Assembly: GCF_001444425.1 (NCBI RefSeq)
Contig: NZ_CP013189.1
Location: 1,612,001 to 1,676,000 of the forward strand
DNA length: 64,000 nucleotides
Source of the DNA: Pseudohongiella spirulinae
GTDB lineage: Bacteria > Pseudomonadota > Gammaproteobacteria > Pseudomonadales > Pseudohongiellaceae
Reading direction: 5' to 3'
Below the pieces are notes generated by a model. The model did no database searches, was not told where the DNA came from, and saw only the letters and a program-made list of their open reading frames with translations. Below are positions 16,079 to 25,693 of this stretch, piece by piece. Positions within the stretch are counted from its first letter, which is position 1. Each line of letters opens with the position of its first letter. Both the position numbers and the translations under genes were made by a program.

Positions 16079-17740
16079 ATGTTTACAGCCCCAGCCCTTG
16101 AAACCACCGGAGATATGAGCACCAGTCAATTCAAGACAATTGCTGATGTATTTGAATACGCGTTTGACCATCACGCTGACAGGCCAGCCTTTCAATGCAT
16201 GGGTCACCAAATGACTTACGCCGACCTCAACGACGCCAGTGCGCGACTGGCAAACTGGCTGATTAAGCATAGTGGATTAAAAGCGGGCGATCGTATTGCT
16301 ATTCAAATGCCAAATATCCTGCAGTTTCCCGTCGCTGTGATGGCCGCTGCGCGAGCCGGGCTGGTCATTGTCAACACCAATCCGCTGTATACCGCACGAG
16401 AAATGAAACATCAGTTTACTGACTCCGGTGTACGGGGAATCATTATCCTGGAGAATTTCTGCCACAATCTGGAAAAAATTCTGGCCGACACTGATATCTG
16501 TTGTGTCATCACTACCCAGATCGGCGACATGCTGCCACAACCTCAACGAAGTGTGGTGAACCTGGCAGTCAAGTACATCAAACGCATGGTGCCAGCCTGG
16601 AAGATTGCCAGAGCACATTCCTGGCGCGATGCATTGGCGCAGCCCCCCGCTGAACTATCGAAAATTGACAGTGGAACTGATGTCGCTATTGTTCTTTATA
16701 CCGGTGGTACCACAGGACTCGCAAAAGGTGCCATGTTGACTCATCAGAATTTGATCAGCAATATGATGCAACTTCGTCAAGTCAGCAAGGCGCTGATTCG
16801 TGATAAGGAGGATACGATCGTTGCGCCGCTGCCGCTGTACCATACCTATGCCTTTATGTTCCATTGCATGGCCGGGGTTTACGCAGGCAACTTGAGTGTT
16901 CTGATTCCAAATCCCAGAGATATTGATGATCTGATTAAAACATTGGCTGCGCTGCCGGAGATCAACGGTTTTGTGGGACTTAACACCCTTTTTCTGGCCA
17001 TGTGCCGACATCGTCAAATCAATCGGGTTAATTTTTCTGATATGCGCTTTACCGGCTCCGGTGGCATGGCGCTTACCATCAGCGTAGCAGAAGAGTGGTT
17101 AAAAGTGACTGGCTGTCAGGTTTATGAGGGTTACGGACTGACAGAGTGCTCTCCGGTTGTCAGTGTGAATCCGCACGACAAGGTCAAAATCGGGACAGTA
17201 GGGCCTGCCGTGCCGGGTACCGAAGTCATGACAGTTGATGAGCAGGGCCAGGATACGGGAATCAATGAAAAAGGTGAACTCTGGGTTCGTGGTCCGCAAG
17301 TCATGAAGGGTTACTGGCAGAATGACAAGGCTACACGAGAGTCGATTACGGAAGATGGCTGGTTCAAAACCGGCGATTTTGCCGTCATCGATGAGGATGG
17401 TTTCATCAAGATAGTGGACCGGAAAAAAGACCTGATTATCATTTCGGGGTTTAATGTGTTTCCAAGCGAGGTAGAGGAAGTTGTCAACTCGCACCCCGGC
17501 GTTGCAGAGAGCGCGGCTATTGGCATTCCCAATGACAAGAGTGGCGAAGTCATAAAATTGTTTGTTGTGCGCAGGGACAATGTTCTGACGCTTGATGAAT
17601 TGACTTCATATTGCAGAGAGAATCTGACAGCCTACAAGGTGCCCAAACAGATCGTGTTTGTGGACGATCTTCCAAAGTCGAATGTCGGCAAGATTCTGCG
17701 TCGCGAATTGCGCGAACAGGAACTGGCCACATTGTCATAA
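16079..17740 (+). CDS. fadD: Long-chain fatty-acid--CoA ligase
   Basis: A 553-aa adenylate-forming enzyme that activates fatty acids with ATP and CoA before beta-oxidation. The P-loop motif is YTGGTTGLAKGAMLTH (about 207), the acyl-binding motif YGLTECSPVV (about 351), the hinge/catalytic region WFKTGDFAVIDEDG, and the C-terminal catalytic Lys lies in SNVGKILRREL. GGAGA stands 7 nt before the ATG. Only 18 nt separate it from hrpA, which lies in the same frame after one TAA. Confidence 0.92.
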   Translation: MFTAPALETTGDMSTSQFKTIADVFEYAFDHHADRPAFQCMGHQMTYADLNDASARLANWLIKHSGLKAGDRIAIQMPNILQFPVAVMAAARAGLVIVNTNPLYTAREMKHQFTDSGVRGIIILENFCHNLEKILADTDICCVITTQIGDMLPQPQRSVVNLAVKYIKRMVPAWKIARAHSWRDALAQPPAELSKIDSGTDVAIVLYTGGTTGLAKGAMLTHQNLISNMMQLRQVSKALIRDKEDTIVAPLPLYHTYAFMFHCMAGVYAGNLSVLIPNPRDIDDLIKTLAALPEINGFVGLNTLFLAMCRHRQINRVNFSDMRFTGSGGMALTISVAEEWLKVTGCQVYEGYGLTECSPVVSVNPHDKVKIGTVGPAVPGTEVMTVDEQGQDTGINEKGELWVRGPQVMKGYWQNDKATRESITEDGWFKTGDFAVIDEDGFIKIVDRKKDLIIISGFNVFPSEVEEVVNSHPGVAESAAIGIPNDKSGEVIKLFVVRRDNVLTLDELTSYCRENLTAYKVPKQIVFVDDLPKSNVGKILRRELREQELATLS

Positions 17741-17758
17741 AAGACGGATACGTGCACT

Positions 17759-20700
17759 GTGCAGATCAGTTATCCGCCGGGACTGCCGGTATCAGAAAAG
17801 CGGGCGGAAATAGCCACCGCCATCAGAGAAAACCAGGTTGTGGTGGTGGCTGGCGAAACTGGCTCTGGAAAAACCACGCAATTGCCCAAGATCTGTCTGG
17901 AGCTTGGACTCGGTGAAAAAAAACTGATTGGTCACACGCAGCCCCGACGCCTGGCAGCACGATCAGTCGCCAGTCGTATTGCAGAAGAGCTGAATACCAC
18001 GCTGGGCAAGGGCGTGGGTTATCAGGTGCGTTTCAGTGACACCACCAGCCCCGATACCCGTATCAAACTGATGACCGATGGAATTCTGCTGGCGGAGATT
18101 CAGCAGGATAAATTGCTGTCGAAATATGATGTGATAATAGTTGACGAGGCGCACGAGCGAAGTCTTAACATCGACTTTTTGCTCGGTTATCTCAAGCAAT
18201 TGCTCTCCAAACGATCTGATCTGAAACTGATCATCACGTCAGCCACTATCGATGTTGACAAGTTCTCTGAACATTTTTCCGCTGCACCAGTCATTAGTGT
18301 GTCCGGGCGTAGTTATCCGGTTGAAATCATTTATCAGGATCCGGCCGAACTGGAAGTTGAGAGCGAGGATGATCGATTTCATCAAAGCGTCATTCAGGCG
18401 CTGCAAACACTTAAGCAACACGAAAGCAAAACCAGACAGCCTCCTGGTGATGTTCTGGTGTTTCTCAGTGGTGAACGGGATATTCGGGAGTTAGCGTTGA
18501 CCCTGCGGCAATTGCAATTGCCGGATACAGAGATCATTCCGTTATATGCCAGACTGACCCAGAACGAGCAGCAACGAATTTTTATGCCTCACAGGGGGCG
18601 ACGTATTATTCTGGCTACTAACGTCGCTGAAACCTCTTTGACAGTGCCTGGTATTCGTTACGTTATTGACAGTGGTCTGGCGCGAATCAGTCGCTACAGT
18701 GTGCAAAGCAAGGTTCAGCGCTTGCCAGTTGAACCGATTTCCCAGGCCAGTGCCAATCAACGAGCCGGACGCTGCGGGCGGGTCGCCAGTGGTATCTGCG
18801 TGCGTCTATACAGTGAGAACGACTTTCTCAATCGTCCGCCATTCACGGATCCGGAGATAAAGCGTACAAATCTCAGTGCCGTGATACTGCAGATGCTGTT
18901 GTTAAACCTTGGTGAGGTGGAATCCTTTCCTTTTATCGAGCCACCTGAGCGTCGCGCAATAAACGATGGCTTTCGTGTTCTAGAAGAGCTTGGAGCTATT
19001 GACGCTAACCGAATTCTGACACCACGTGGCCGACAGATGGCCAGGTTGCCAACAGATCCGAGACTGGCCTGTATGTTGGTGGAATCGTCCAGACGGCACT
19101 GCCTGTATGACCTTTTGATTATTGTCAGCGCCCTCAGCATACAGGATCCCCGTGATACGCCCACAGACAAAAAACAGGCGGCGCGCCAGCGTCATGCACA
19201 ATATGCCGACAAAGAGTCAGATTTTCTGTCGTGGATCCGCCTCTGGCACCTGGTAGAACTGGAGCGGCAGGCGCTCAGCAGCAGTCAGTTCCGCAAGTAT
19301 TGCTCAGAAAATTATCTGTCCTGGTTACGATTACGGGAATGGCGTGAGACACATCGGCAGTTGATGCTTTCGTGTCAGCAACAGGGACTTAAATTATCAC
19401 GACCTGCAGATGAGGATCTTGCTGACTATCGACCAGATTATGAGGCGACTCATCGAAGTATGTTGCCCGGCGCCTTGAATCAGATAGGGCAACGATCTCA
19501 GGATGGTTTGTACGCCACACCACGCGGGCGCAAGTTTTCCATATTCCCTTCTTCCGTTCTGGCCAGAAAGCAGCCACGCTGGGTCATGAGTGCTGAATTG
19601 ATTGAAACCAGCCGCGTATTTGCCACACAAGTGGCGCGTATCGAACCAAACTGGGTTGTCGATGCAGCTGCACATCTGTTACGCAGGGAGTATTTTGATG
19701 CGCATTGGGAAAAGAAACGGGGTGAAGTTGTTGCTTATGAAAAGCTGTCACTGTTTGGTCTGACCTTGATAGAAAGGCGTCGGGTGTCCTATTCTAAAAT
19801 TGATCCGCAGATAAGCAGGCAGATTTTTATCTATCAGGGTCTGCTGGCGGGGGACATCCAGTTAAGAGCGCCTTTTTACGCCCACAATCAGCAATTGCTG
19901 GAAAAATATCGCAAACAGGAAGAGAAGGAGCGTCGTCCGGATATTGTTGTGCCTGACGAGGTGTTGGCAGAGTTCTACGAACAGCGCCTGCCACCCGGTA
20001 TCAACTCCGTCGCAACTCTGGAACGCTGGAGTCGGAAACAAAAAGATCCACAGCATACTTCACTGCACATGCGTGAAGCGGATATCCTGGCCAGGGACGT
20101 TGATGTCAACAGCCAGCTTGCCTATCCTGATTTGACTAATGTGCTCAGGAACAGTCTGAAGATAAGCTACCAGTTTCAGCCAGGGAGCGAGCGCGACGGT
20201 GCCAGTATAGCTGTGCCGCTGACGCTGATATCGCAGATGAGTCAGCAGGATCTCGACTGGGCGGTACCCGGCTTGCTACAAGAGCGTTGCGTGGCTCTGG
20301 TGAAAAGTCTACCCAAATCCATTCGCAAGCAGTTGGTGCCTGCGCCAGAGTTCGTGGAACAAGCGCTAAAAGCAGCTGATGCAGCCGATAAACCGGTGTT
20401 AACGGCGCTTCTGGCAGAGCAAGCCTGGCAGCAGAGAAGAGTCCGCGTGCCTGCTGACGCGTGGGACGAGTCCACAGTGCCGGTTTATCTACGCCCGACC
20501 GTCTGCATTATTGACGCGAATGGCAAAGAGCTGGCCAGGGGGCATGTTCTTGCTGACCTGCAGAGCCGCTTTGCCGGAAGCGCCAAAAGCCAGAAAAATC
20601 CCAGTCATGGTATCGAACAAAACGGACTGAAAGACTGGAAGAATTTTGAATTACCTGAGGTGCTGGAAGTCAAAGAACAGGGCATAAGGTTGTTGCGATA

Positions 20701-21454
20701 TCCGGCTTTGCGTGATGACAGCGACAGCGTGGCTATCGTTTTATGTGACACGCAGTCAGCGGCCAGCAGACTGACCGAGCGGGGTCTTGCACGCCTGTAC
20801 ATGTTCAGAACGGCTCAGCAGCGAGAACTTCTCGCCAATCGGCTGAAAAATCTGCAGAAGAGCCTCGGTCTCAAGCTGTTATCCCAAAACACCGAGTGGC
20901 CTGCATTTGCGCTGCTCACAGTGTACCGCCTGGCGTTTGCGACCGGCAGTGTGAGGCCACACGACTCACAGAGCTTTCAGCGGCAACTTGATGTCGGCAA
21001 GGCTGATCTGGTGGCTACCGGAGACCGACTTTTCCGCTTACTCCAGGATGTCTACAGTTATGCGTTTTCTGTCGAACATCGACTAAAATCACTTCAGGCC
21101 CGGTTTCCGGATTCAATCAAGGATATCCGACATCAGCTTGAGCTACTTATTCCGGATCACTTCCCGGACTCGGCCCCGTCTGACTGGATCTGGGAGTATC
21201 CACGCTACCTCAAAGCTCTTGATCAACGACTTGACAAGCTTCCGTCTCAAGCTGAAAAAGACCGGCAGCTCAGTAATATGATTGCCAGTTTGCAAAAAGA
21301 CTGGCAGCGCGCCGAACAGCTCAAACCTGGTGTGCTGGCAGATTTCCAGTGGTGGTTGCAGGAATTAAGAGTCTCCAGCTTTGCTCAGCAGTTGGGCACG
21401 AAGGGGCCAGTATCAGAGAAGCGATTACGTAAACAATTGGAGAAGGTTGGCTGA
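17759..21454 (+). CDS. hrpA: ATP-dependent RNA helicase HrpA
   Basis: A 1231-aa DEAH-box helicase. Walker A is GETGSGKTT (32-40), motif II DEAH (about 129-132), motif III SAT, motif VI QRAGRCGR, then the HA2/OB region and the long C-terminal DUF3418 domain. HrpA acts on mRNA processing and on rescuing stalled or collided ribosomes in E. coli. The start is GTG 17759, the only start codon between the fadD stop and the conserved LPVSEKRAEI. The protein therefore lacks the roughly 70-80-residue N-terminal extension of E. coli HrpA (1300 aa). Ribosome site weak. Confidence 0.93.
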   Translation: MQISYPPGLPVSEKRAEIATAIRENQVVVVAGETGSGKTTQLPKICLELGLGEKKLIGHTQPRRLAARSVASRIAEELNTTLGKGVGYQVRFSDTTSPDTRIKLMTDGILLAEIQQDKLLSKYDVIIVDEAHERSLNIDFLLGYLKQLLSKRSDLKLIITSATIDVDKFSEHFSAAPVISVSGRSYPVEIIYQDPAELEVESEDDRFHQSVIQALQTLKQHESKTRQPPGDVLVFLSGERDIRELALTLRQLQLPDTEIIPLYARLTQNEQQRIFMPHRGRRIILATNVAETSLTVPGIRYVIDSGLARISRYSVQSKVQRLPVEPISQASANQRAGRCGRVASGICVRLYSENDFLNRPPFTDPEIKRTNLSAVILQMLLLNLGEVESFPFIEPPERRAINDGFRVLEELGAIDANRILTPRGRQMARLPTDPRLACMLVESSRRHCLYDLLIIVSALSIQDPRDTPTDKKQAARQRHAQYADKESDFLSWIRLWHLVELERQALSSSQFRKYCSENYLSWLRLREWRETHRQLMLSCQQQGLKLSRPADEDLADYRPDYEATHRSMLPGALNQIGQRSQDGLYATPRGRKFSIFPSSVLARKQPRWVMSAELIETSRVFATQVARIEPNWVVDAAAHLLRREYFDAHWEKKRGEVVAYEKLSLFGLTLIERRRVSYSKIDPQISRQIFIYQGLLAGDIQLRAPFYAHNQQLLEKYRKQEEKERRPDIVVPDEVLAEFYEQRLPPGINSVATLERWSRKQKDPQHTSLHMREADILARDVDVNSQLAYPDLTNVLRNSLKISYQFQPGSERDGASIAVPLTLISQMSQQDLDWAVPGLLQERCVALVKSLPKSIRKQLVPAPEFVEQALKAADAADKPVLTALLAEQAWQQRRVRVPADAWDESTVPVYLRPTVCIIDANGKELARGHVLADLQSRFAGSAKSQKNPSHGIEQNGLKDWKNFELPEVLEVKEQGIRLLRYPALRDDSDSVAIVLCDTQSAASRLTERGLARLYMFRTAQQRELLANRLKNLQKSLGLKLLSQNTEWPAFALLTVYRLAFATGSVRPHDSQSFQRQLDVGKADLVATGDRLFRLLQDVYSYAFSVEHRLKSLQARFPDSIKDIRHQLELLIPDHFPDSAPSDWIWEYPRYLKALDQRLDKLPSQAEKDRQLSNMIASLQKDWQRAEQLKPGVLADFQWWLQELRVSSFAQQLGTKGPVSEKRLRKQLEKVG

Positions 21455-21495
21455 ATTTGAGATAATGCGGCGGTTTTCACTAAGTGGTATCTCTG

Positions 21496-22203
21496 ATGGG
21501 AAAAGTGGCTATAAGCGCAATGCTGATATCCGTTCTGGTCATGAACAGTCAGCTAGCAGTTGCGGCAGCGGAAGATGATCCGCTGGAATCCATTAACCAG
21601 AAAGTTCACAGCTTTAACGTATTTATGGATCGGTATTTTCTGTTGCCGGTTGCTCGTGGTTATACACGCTATATTCCGGCACCCGCGCGCCAGGGAGTCA
21701 GAAATTTTTTCTACAATATCGGTGATGTCAGCGTACTGGCAAATAACCTGTTGCAGGTAAAACTGGAAGCCGCAGCCAGTGATGCCGGGCGGATAATGGT
21801 GAATACTACAGTAGGCGTGCTTGGCATTTTTGATGTCGCCACACCCATTGGTTTTAACCGCAATGATGAAGATTTTGGACAGACGCTCGGATATTGGGGC
21901 ATTGGTCCAGGTCCCTATATGGTCCTGCCCTTGTTTGGCCCCAGCACACTCCGAGACTCTTTGGGGCTTCTGGTTGATACGGCAACCAATCCGATCAATC
22001 ACCAGGATAATATCAGAGTGCGCAACAGCGCTTTCGCGCTGGAGCAGCTTGATCGCCGTGTGGCGGCGATGTCCGTGGAGTCCTTGATTACCGGTGACCC
22101 CTACATATTTACCCGCGAAGCCTACCTGCAGCAGCGACAATATCTTGTGAATGACGGCGAAGTCGAAGAGACCTGGGACGATGACTGGGACAACTGGGAT
22201 TAA
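21496..22203 (+). CDS. mlaA: MlaA (VacJ) family outer-membrane lipid-asymmetry protein
   Basis: A 235-aa VacJ/MlaA family protein, which removes mislaid phospholipid from the outer leaflet of the outer membrane and passes it to MlaC. Family motifs are visible: DPLESINQKVHSFN, NLLQVKLEAA, FGQTLGYWGIGPGPYMVLPLFGPS (split here by position, about 128-151). The N-terminus is a normal signal sequence (ISAMLISVLVMNSQLAVAAA) with no lipobox Cys, so unlike E. coli MlaA it is not predicted to be a lipoprotein. The tail is strongly acidic (WDDDWDNWD). I use ATG 21496; an upstream GTG at 21484 is possible. The end overlaps the convergent terB-like gene by 4 nt. Confidence 0.88.
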   Translation: MGKVAISAMLISVLVMNSQLAVAAAEDDPLESINQKVHSFNVFMDRYFLLPVARGYTRYIPAPARQGVRNFFYNIGDVSVLANNLLQVKLEAAASDAGRIMVNTTVGVLGIFDVATPIGFNRNDEDFGQTLGYWGIGPGPYMVLPLFGPSTLRDSLGLLVDTATNPINHQDNIRVRNSAFALEQLDRRVAAMSVESLITGDPYIFTREAYLQQRQYLVNDGEVEETWDDDWDNWD

Positions 22204-22670
22204 TTTTCTGTTGCCCTGGCGTCCCTGACCGCTAATTTGGTTTTAATAAAATCACTGTGTGAGACGTAAATCAGATCCGCTGTGCGGCGAATCATCTGTT
22301 CTTCGTATTTATCCAGGTCATCATCCGCCATCGCCAATTCCCAAAGATGGCGAATCAACTGTACCTTCTCATCATAGTCGTAGTGCTCATTGACCAGACT
22401 GGTGAATTCATACAGGGAAACCGCGGCGGCAGACTCAGCTTCTGCAAGTTCAATAATCTCCTGAAGCTGCCTGGCGGGCAACTGGAAGCGGTCCGTGAGA
22501 ATTTCCTTTAGTTTGTGCGTTTCACGGTCGTCGATGTGACGATCGGTTTTCAACAATTCAAACATGAGTGCAGCACTGGCCAATTGCAACCGACAGACCC
22601 GATCCTGGTCTGATTCTTGTTCAGTGCTGAAAAGCTGGCTCTCAAAAAACTGCCGTATCGTGCCTAACAT
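22200..22670 (-). CDS. TerB-family protein
   Basis: A 156-aa helical protein of the TerB/tellurite-resistance superfamily. It shows two DxDxxxxxE-type metal-like motifs (TDRHIDDRETHKLKEIL and ADDDLDKYEEQMIRRTADLI). Related proteins are common single genes in Gammaproteobacteria and are not proof of tellurite resistance. I prefer ATG 22670 because AGG lies nine bases upstream; the ATG at 22676 is too close to it. It overlaps the end of dusA by about 30 nt, so the two are probably co-transcribed. Confidence 0.78.
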   Translation of the reverse strand: MLGTIRQFFESQLFSTEQESDQDRVCRLQLASAALMFELLKTDRHIDDRETHKLKEILTDRFQLPARQLQEIIELAEAESAAAVSLYEFTSLVNEHYDYDEKVQLIRHLWELAMADDDLDKYEEQMIRRTADLIYVSHSDFIKTKLAVRDARATEN

Positions 22671-23679
22671 TGTCATTTACCTCATTTTGTTTTTTCATGC
22701 GAGCATGCTCTGCCAGTGCGATAGCGTCCTCCAGCACACTGGCCGTAGCCTGTTTGCGATGTGCATGTTCGCTCAAATGCCGGCGGAAAAGCCTCCCGCC
22801 GGGTTCGCCTTTGTAAATTCCCAGAATATGTCGTGTCAGATGCTGTAGTGAAGCGCCTTCAGAAAGCTGCTGTCGCACATAAGTCAGATAGGCTGCAAGA
22901 ATTTCCGTACGCTCAGGTATTGGTGCCTGAGCGTCATACAGCGCCCGATCAATATGCGCCAGGAAATACGGGTTTTGATAAATCTCTCTGCCAAGCATCA
23001 CGCCATCTGTGTGGCGCAAATGCTCCTGGCACTCGGGCAGGGTTCTAATGCCGCCGTTGATGATGATTTCCAGTTCTGGGTAGCGGCGTTTCATGCGATA
23101 TACGCGCTCATACTGCAGCGGCGGGATATCCCTGTTTTCTTTGGGACTGAGCCCCTGTAACAAGGCGATGCGGGCATGCAATACAAAAGTCGAGCAGCCA
23201 GCACTGGCAACTGTCTCGATAAACTGCTGCAAGAATTCATCAGAATCATGTTCGTCTATGCCCACCCGCGATTTAACGGTGATCGGCAAGTCGCTGACCT
23301 CACGCATGGCTTTAATGCAGTCAGCAACCCGTTTCGGTTCAGCCATCAGACATGCACCAAAACGTCCCGATTGCACCCGGTCGCTTGGGCAGCCAACATT
23401 GATATTGATTTCGTCATAGCCGTATTGCTGCCCGGCTTCCGCTGCACGTGCCATATCCGGAGGCTCACTGCCACCGAGCTGCAATGCGACTGGATGCTCG
23501 GCTGGATCAAATGCCAGATGTCGTGCCACATCACCATGTATAATCGCGCCGCTTGTAACCATTTCTGTATATAACAGGGCATGGCGGCTGAGCAGGCGCA
23601 AAAAATAACGCTCATGCCTGTCTGTCCAGTCCAGCATGGGGGCAACAGAGAAGCGACGATTGGGATATAGAGTTAACAT
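22642..23679 (-). CDS. dusA: tRNA-dihydrouridine(20/20a) synthase DusA
   Basis: A 345-aa flavoprotein that reduces U20/U20a in the tRNA D-loop with NADPH. The TIM-barrel start RRFSVAPMLDWTDRHERYFLRLLS is typical of DusA (given here only as its position, residues 8-31). The catalytic Cys is Cys97 in NVGCPSDRVQSG, and FMN-binding segments TVKSRVGID and INGGIRT follow. The C-terminal helical domain contains ILGIYKGEPGGRLFRRHL. Divergent from gltX with a shared 95-nt intergenic region. Confidence 0.95.
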   Translation of the reverse strand: MLTLYPNRRFSVAPMLDWTDRHERYFLRLLSRHALLYTEMVTSGAIIHGDVARHLAFDPAEHPVALQLGGSEPPDMARAAEAGQQYGYDEININVGCPSDRVQSGRFGACLMAEPKRVADCIKAMREVSDLPITVKSRVGIDEHDSDEFLQQFIETVASAGCSTFVLHARIALLQGLSPKENRDIPPLQYERVYRMKRRYPELEIIINGGIRTLPECQEHLRHTDGVMLGREIYQNPYFLAHIDRALYDAQAPIPERTEILAAYLTYVRQQLSEGASLQHLTRHILGIYKGEPGGRLFRRHLSEHAHRKQATASVLEDAIALAEHARMKKQNEVNDNVRHDTAVF

Positions 23680-23730
23680 TGCGCAATTGTAACACGCGCA
23701 AGGTTCATGGAGCTTAATCGGAGCTTGCCG

Positions 23731-23736
23731 TATAAT
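23731..23736 (+). promoter_or_regulatory. -10 element of gltX
   Basis: A perfect TATAAT lies 44 nt upstream of the gltX ATG and gives a leader of about 32 nt containing the AAGAGAG ribosome site. The -35 region is poor. Confidence 0.5.
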
Positions 23737-23774
23737 TGCCTCAGACCCTCCAGCGTTTCAATCAAGAGAGTGAT

Positions 23775-25304
23775 ATGACTACAGCATCGACTCCCGCAGT
23801 CAGAACCCGCATTGCCCCCTCACCAACAGGCGACCCTCATGTGGGTACGGCCTACATTGCATTGTTTAATCTCTGCTTTGCCCGCCAGCATGGTGGCGAA
23901 TTTATTCTGCGTATTGAAGATACAGACCAAAGCCGGAGTACGGCTCGCTCAGAGCAGGATATTCTGCGCGCCCTGAAGTGGCTGGGTTTGAATTGGGCAG
24001 AGGGTCCTGATATTGGAGGCCCGCATGGGCCCTACCGGCAAAGTCAGCGCAGTGATATCTACCGCCAGCACATCAACGAATTGTTGGACAAAGGACATGC
24101 CTTCCGTTGTTTTTGTACGGCTGAGCGACTGGCCGAACTGCGCGCCGAACAAATACAGAACAAACAAACAGCGGGCTATGATGGCCACTGCCTGCATTTG
24201 AGTGAATCAGAGCTTGAACAGCGACTGACAGAGAAACAGAATTTTGTAATTCGCATGAAGGTGCCGCAAGAGGGTGAATGCGTTTTTGAGGACCGTCTGC
24301 GTGGCGAGATCAGGATTAGCTGGCAGCAAATTGATATGCAGGTGCTGATGAAATCAGATAATCTGCCAACGTATCATTTCGCCAACGTGGTCGACGATCA
24401 TTTGATGGGCATCACGCATGTGATACGCGGCGAAGAATGGATCAACTCAACGCCTAAACATTTGCTGCTGTACCAACACTTCGGCTGGCAAGCACCGCAG
24501 TTTTGCCATATGCCATTGTTGCGCAACCCGGACAAAAGCAAACTCAGCAAACGCAAAAATCCCACCAGCATCAACTACTACCGCGATATGGGGTATTTGC
24601 CTGAAGCGCTGACAAACTATCTGGGTATGATGGGCTGGACGATGCCCGATGGACGCGAAAAATTCTCACTGGAAGAGATGCAGGCCGTGTTTAATATTGA
24701 CCGGGTTTCTTTGGGCGGTCCCGTGTTTGATATCGCCAAGCTGAACTGGCTTAACGGCAAATATATGCGGGAAAACCTGGATACTGAGTCATTTGCAGAG
24801 CAATTTGCCGCATGGGCGTTTGACGCTGAAAAACTGGCGCAAATCATTCCTCTGGTTAAGGAGCGGGTAGAACGGTTCAGCGATGTTATCCCTCTGGCTG
24901 GTTTTTTCTTGAGTGGTCAGCTACCTGTGACAGCTGAAAGTTTTTCGCATAAACAATTGTCAGCCGGGCAATGCAAGGAGTTGCTGCAGCTAATGGCCTG
25001 GCGACTTGAGGAATTGGCGGAGTGGAACAAACAGGCAATTGAACAGGCCTGTCAGCACCTGGCTGCCTTTAACGGGATCAAGATACGTGATGCATTGTTT
25101 CCACTGTTTGTAGCCATCACAGGGAAGGCTGTCTCGGTATCCGTAATCGATTCAATCTATATTATAGGTCTTGATGTGAGCAGAGCCCGACTGCGTTTCG
25201 CTATCGAACAGCTCGGCGGCATATCCAAAAAGGAAGCTAAGCAGCTTGAGAAAACCTTCAGGGACTTGTTGAATTTCGAGCAAAGCGAAGATATCTCGAA
25301 ATAA
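23775..25304 (+). CDS. gltX: Glutamate--tRNA ligase
   Basis: A 509-aa class I aminoacyl-tRNA synthetase. The HIGH-type motif is [11 protein letters not shown] (residues 21-31) and the KMSKS-type motif KLSKRKNP (about 255). A zinc-like Cys set (CFCTAERL ... GYDGHCLHL) sits in the connective insertion, as in E. coli GltX. I begin at ATG 23775, where AAGAGAG stands six bases upstream; the additional upstream ATG would add residues with no match to the family. Confidence 0.95.
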   Translation: MTTASTPAVRTRIAPSPTGDPHVGTAYIALFNLCFARQHGGEFILRIEDTDQSRSTARSEQDILRALKWLGLNWAEGPDIGGPHGPYRQSQRSDIYRQHINELLDKGHAFRCFCTAERLAELRAEQIQNKQTAGYDGHCLHLSESELEQRLTEKQNFVIRMKVPQEGECVFEDRLRGEIRISWQQIDMQVLMKSDNLPTYHFANVVDDHLMGITHVIRGEEWINSTPKHLLLYQHFGWQAPQFCHMPLLRNPDKSKLSKRKNPTSINYYRDMGYLPEALTNYLGMMGWTMPDGREKFSLEEMQAVFNIDRVSLGGPVFDIAKLNWLNGKYMRENLDTESFAEQFAAWAFDAEKLAQIIPLVKERVERFSDVIPLAGFFLSGQLPVTAESFSHKQLSAGQCKELLQLMAWRLEELAEWNKQAIEQACQHLAAFNGIKIRDALFPLFVAITGKAVSVSVIDSIYIIGLDVSRARLRFAIEQLGGISKKEAKQLEKTFRDLLNFEQSEDISK

Positions 25305-25328
25305 GTGTTAATTAGGGAGATTCAAGCA

Positions 25329-25357
25329 TTGACACATGCAGGGGCGATGCCTAAAAT
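25329..25357 (+). promoter_or_regulatory. Promoter of tRNA-Ala
   Basis: Consensus TTGACA (25329-25334), a 17-nt spacer and TAAAAT (25352-25357), followed by GCGCGG. The GC-rich discriminator is typical of stable-RNA promoters. Predicted start near 25364. Confidence 0.8.
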
Positions 25358-25421
25358 GCGCGGTCTCTGCAGTGAGCAGTTTGAAGTGACTGTAATAGTT
25401 GATTTTTAATAGTTGGTTATT

Positions 25422-25497
25422 GGGGCTATAGCTCAGCTGGGAGAGCGCAACACTGGCAGTGTTGAGGTCAGCGGTTCGATCCCGCTTAGCTCCACCA
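25422..25497 (+). tRNA. tRNA-Ala (anticodon GGC)
   Basis: A 76-nt cloverleaf: acceptor GGGGCTA/TAGCTCC, anticodon stem CAACA/TGTTG with loop CTGGCAG (anticodon GGC), T-loop GGTTCGATCC, ending ACCA. It has its own promoter and terminator. Confidence 0.96.
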
Positions 25498-25502
25498 AAT
25501 TA

Positions 25503-25539
25503 AAAAGGCCACCATGTTTATCATGGTGGCCTTTTTTTT
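25503..25539 (+). terminator. Rho-independent terminator after tRNA-Ala
   Basis: A 12-bp stem (AAGGCCACCATG / CATGGTGGCCTT) with a short loop and a run of T residues. Confidence 0.92.
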
Positions 25540-25544
25540 GCCCG

Positions 25545-25571
25545 GGGGACGGAGACCTGCGCTCCGTCCCC
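25545..25571. repeat. REP-like palindrome, copy A
   Basis: A 27-nt unit with a 10-bp stem GGGGACGGAG/CTCCGTCCCC around loop ACCTGCG. Its exact reverse complement recurs 80 nt on (25651-25677). Confidence 0.85.
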
Positions 25572-25650
25572 GGTGTCAATCTGGCACTGAAGCAGCGCTT
25601 GATCTGCAAAGCGCCGACACCCGGTATCACTTTAGTGTCTGAGCTGCCCT
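25572..25650. other. Structured spacer between REP-like palindromes
   Basis: A 79-nt segment with nested inverted repeats (GGTGTC with GACACC; GCGCTT with AAGCGC) that could fold into one stem. No coding evidence. It may be part of one mobile REP-doublet. Confidence 0.55.
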
Positions 25651-25677
25651 GGGGACGGAGCGCAGGTCTCCGTCCCC
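25651..25677. repeat. REP-like palindrome, copy B (inverted)
   Basis: Stem GGGGACGGAG/CTCCGTCCCC with loop CGCAGGT; the exact reverse complement of copy A. It ends 17 nt from the gltA stop codon and may also act as the gltA transcript end. Confidence 0.85.
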
Positions 25678-25693
25678 GACCGTCCCCATCCCG

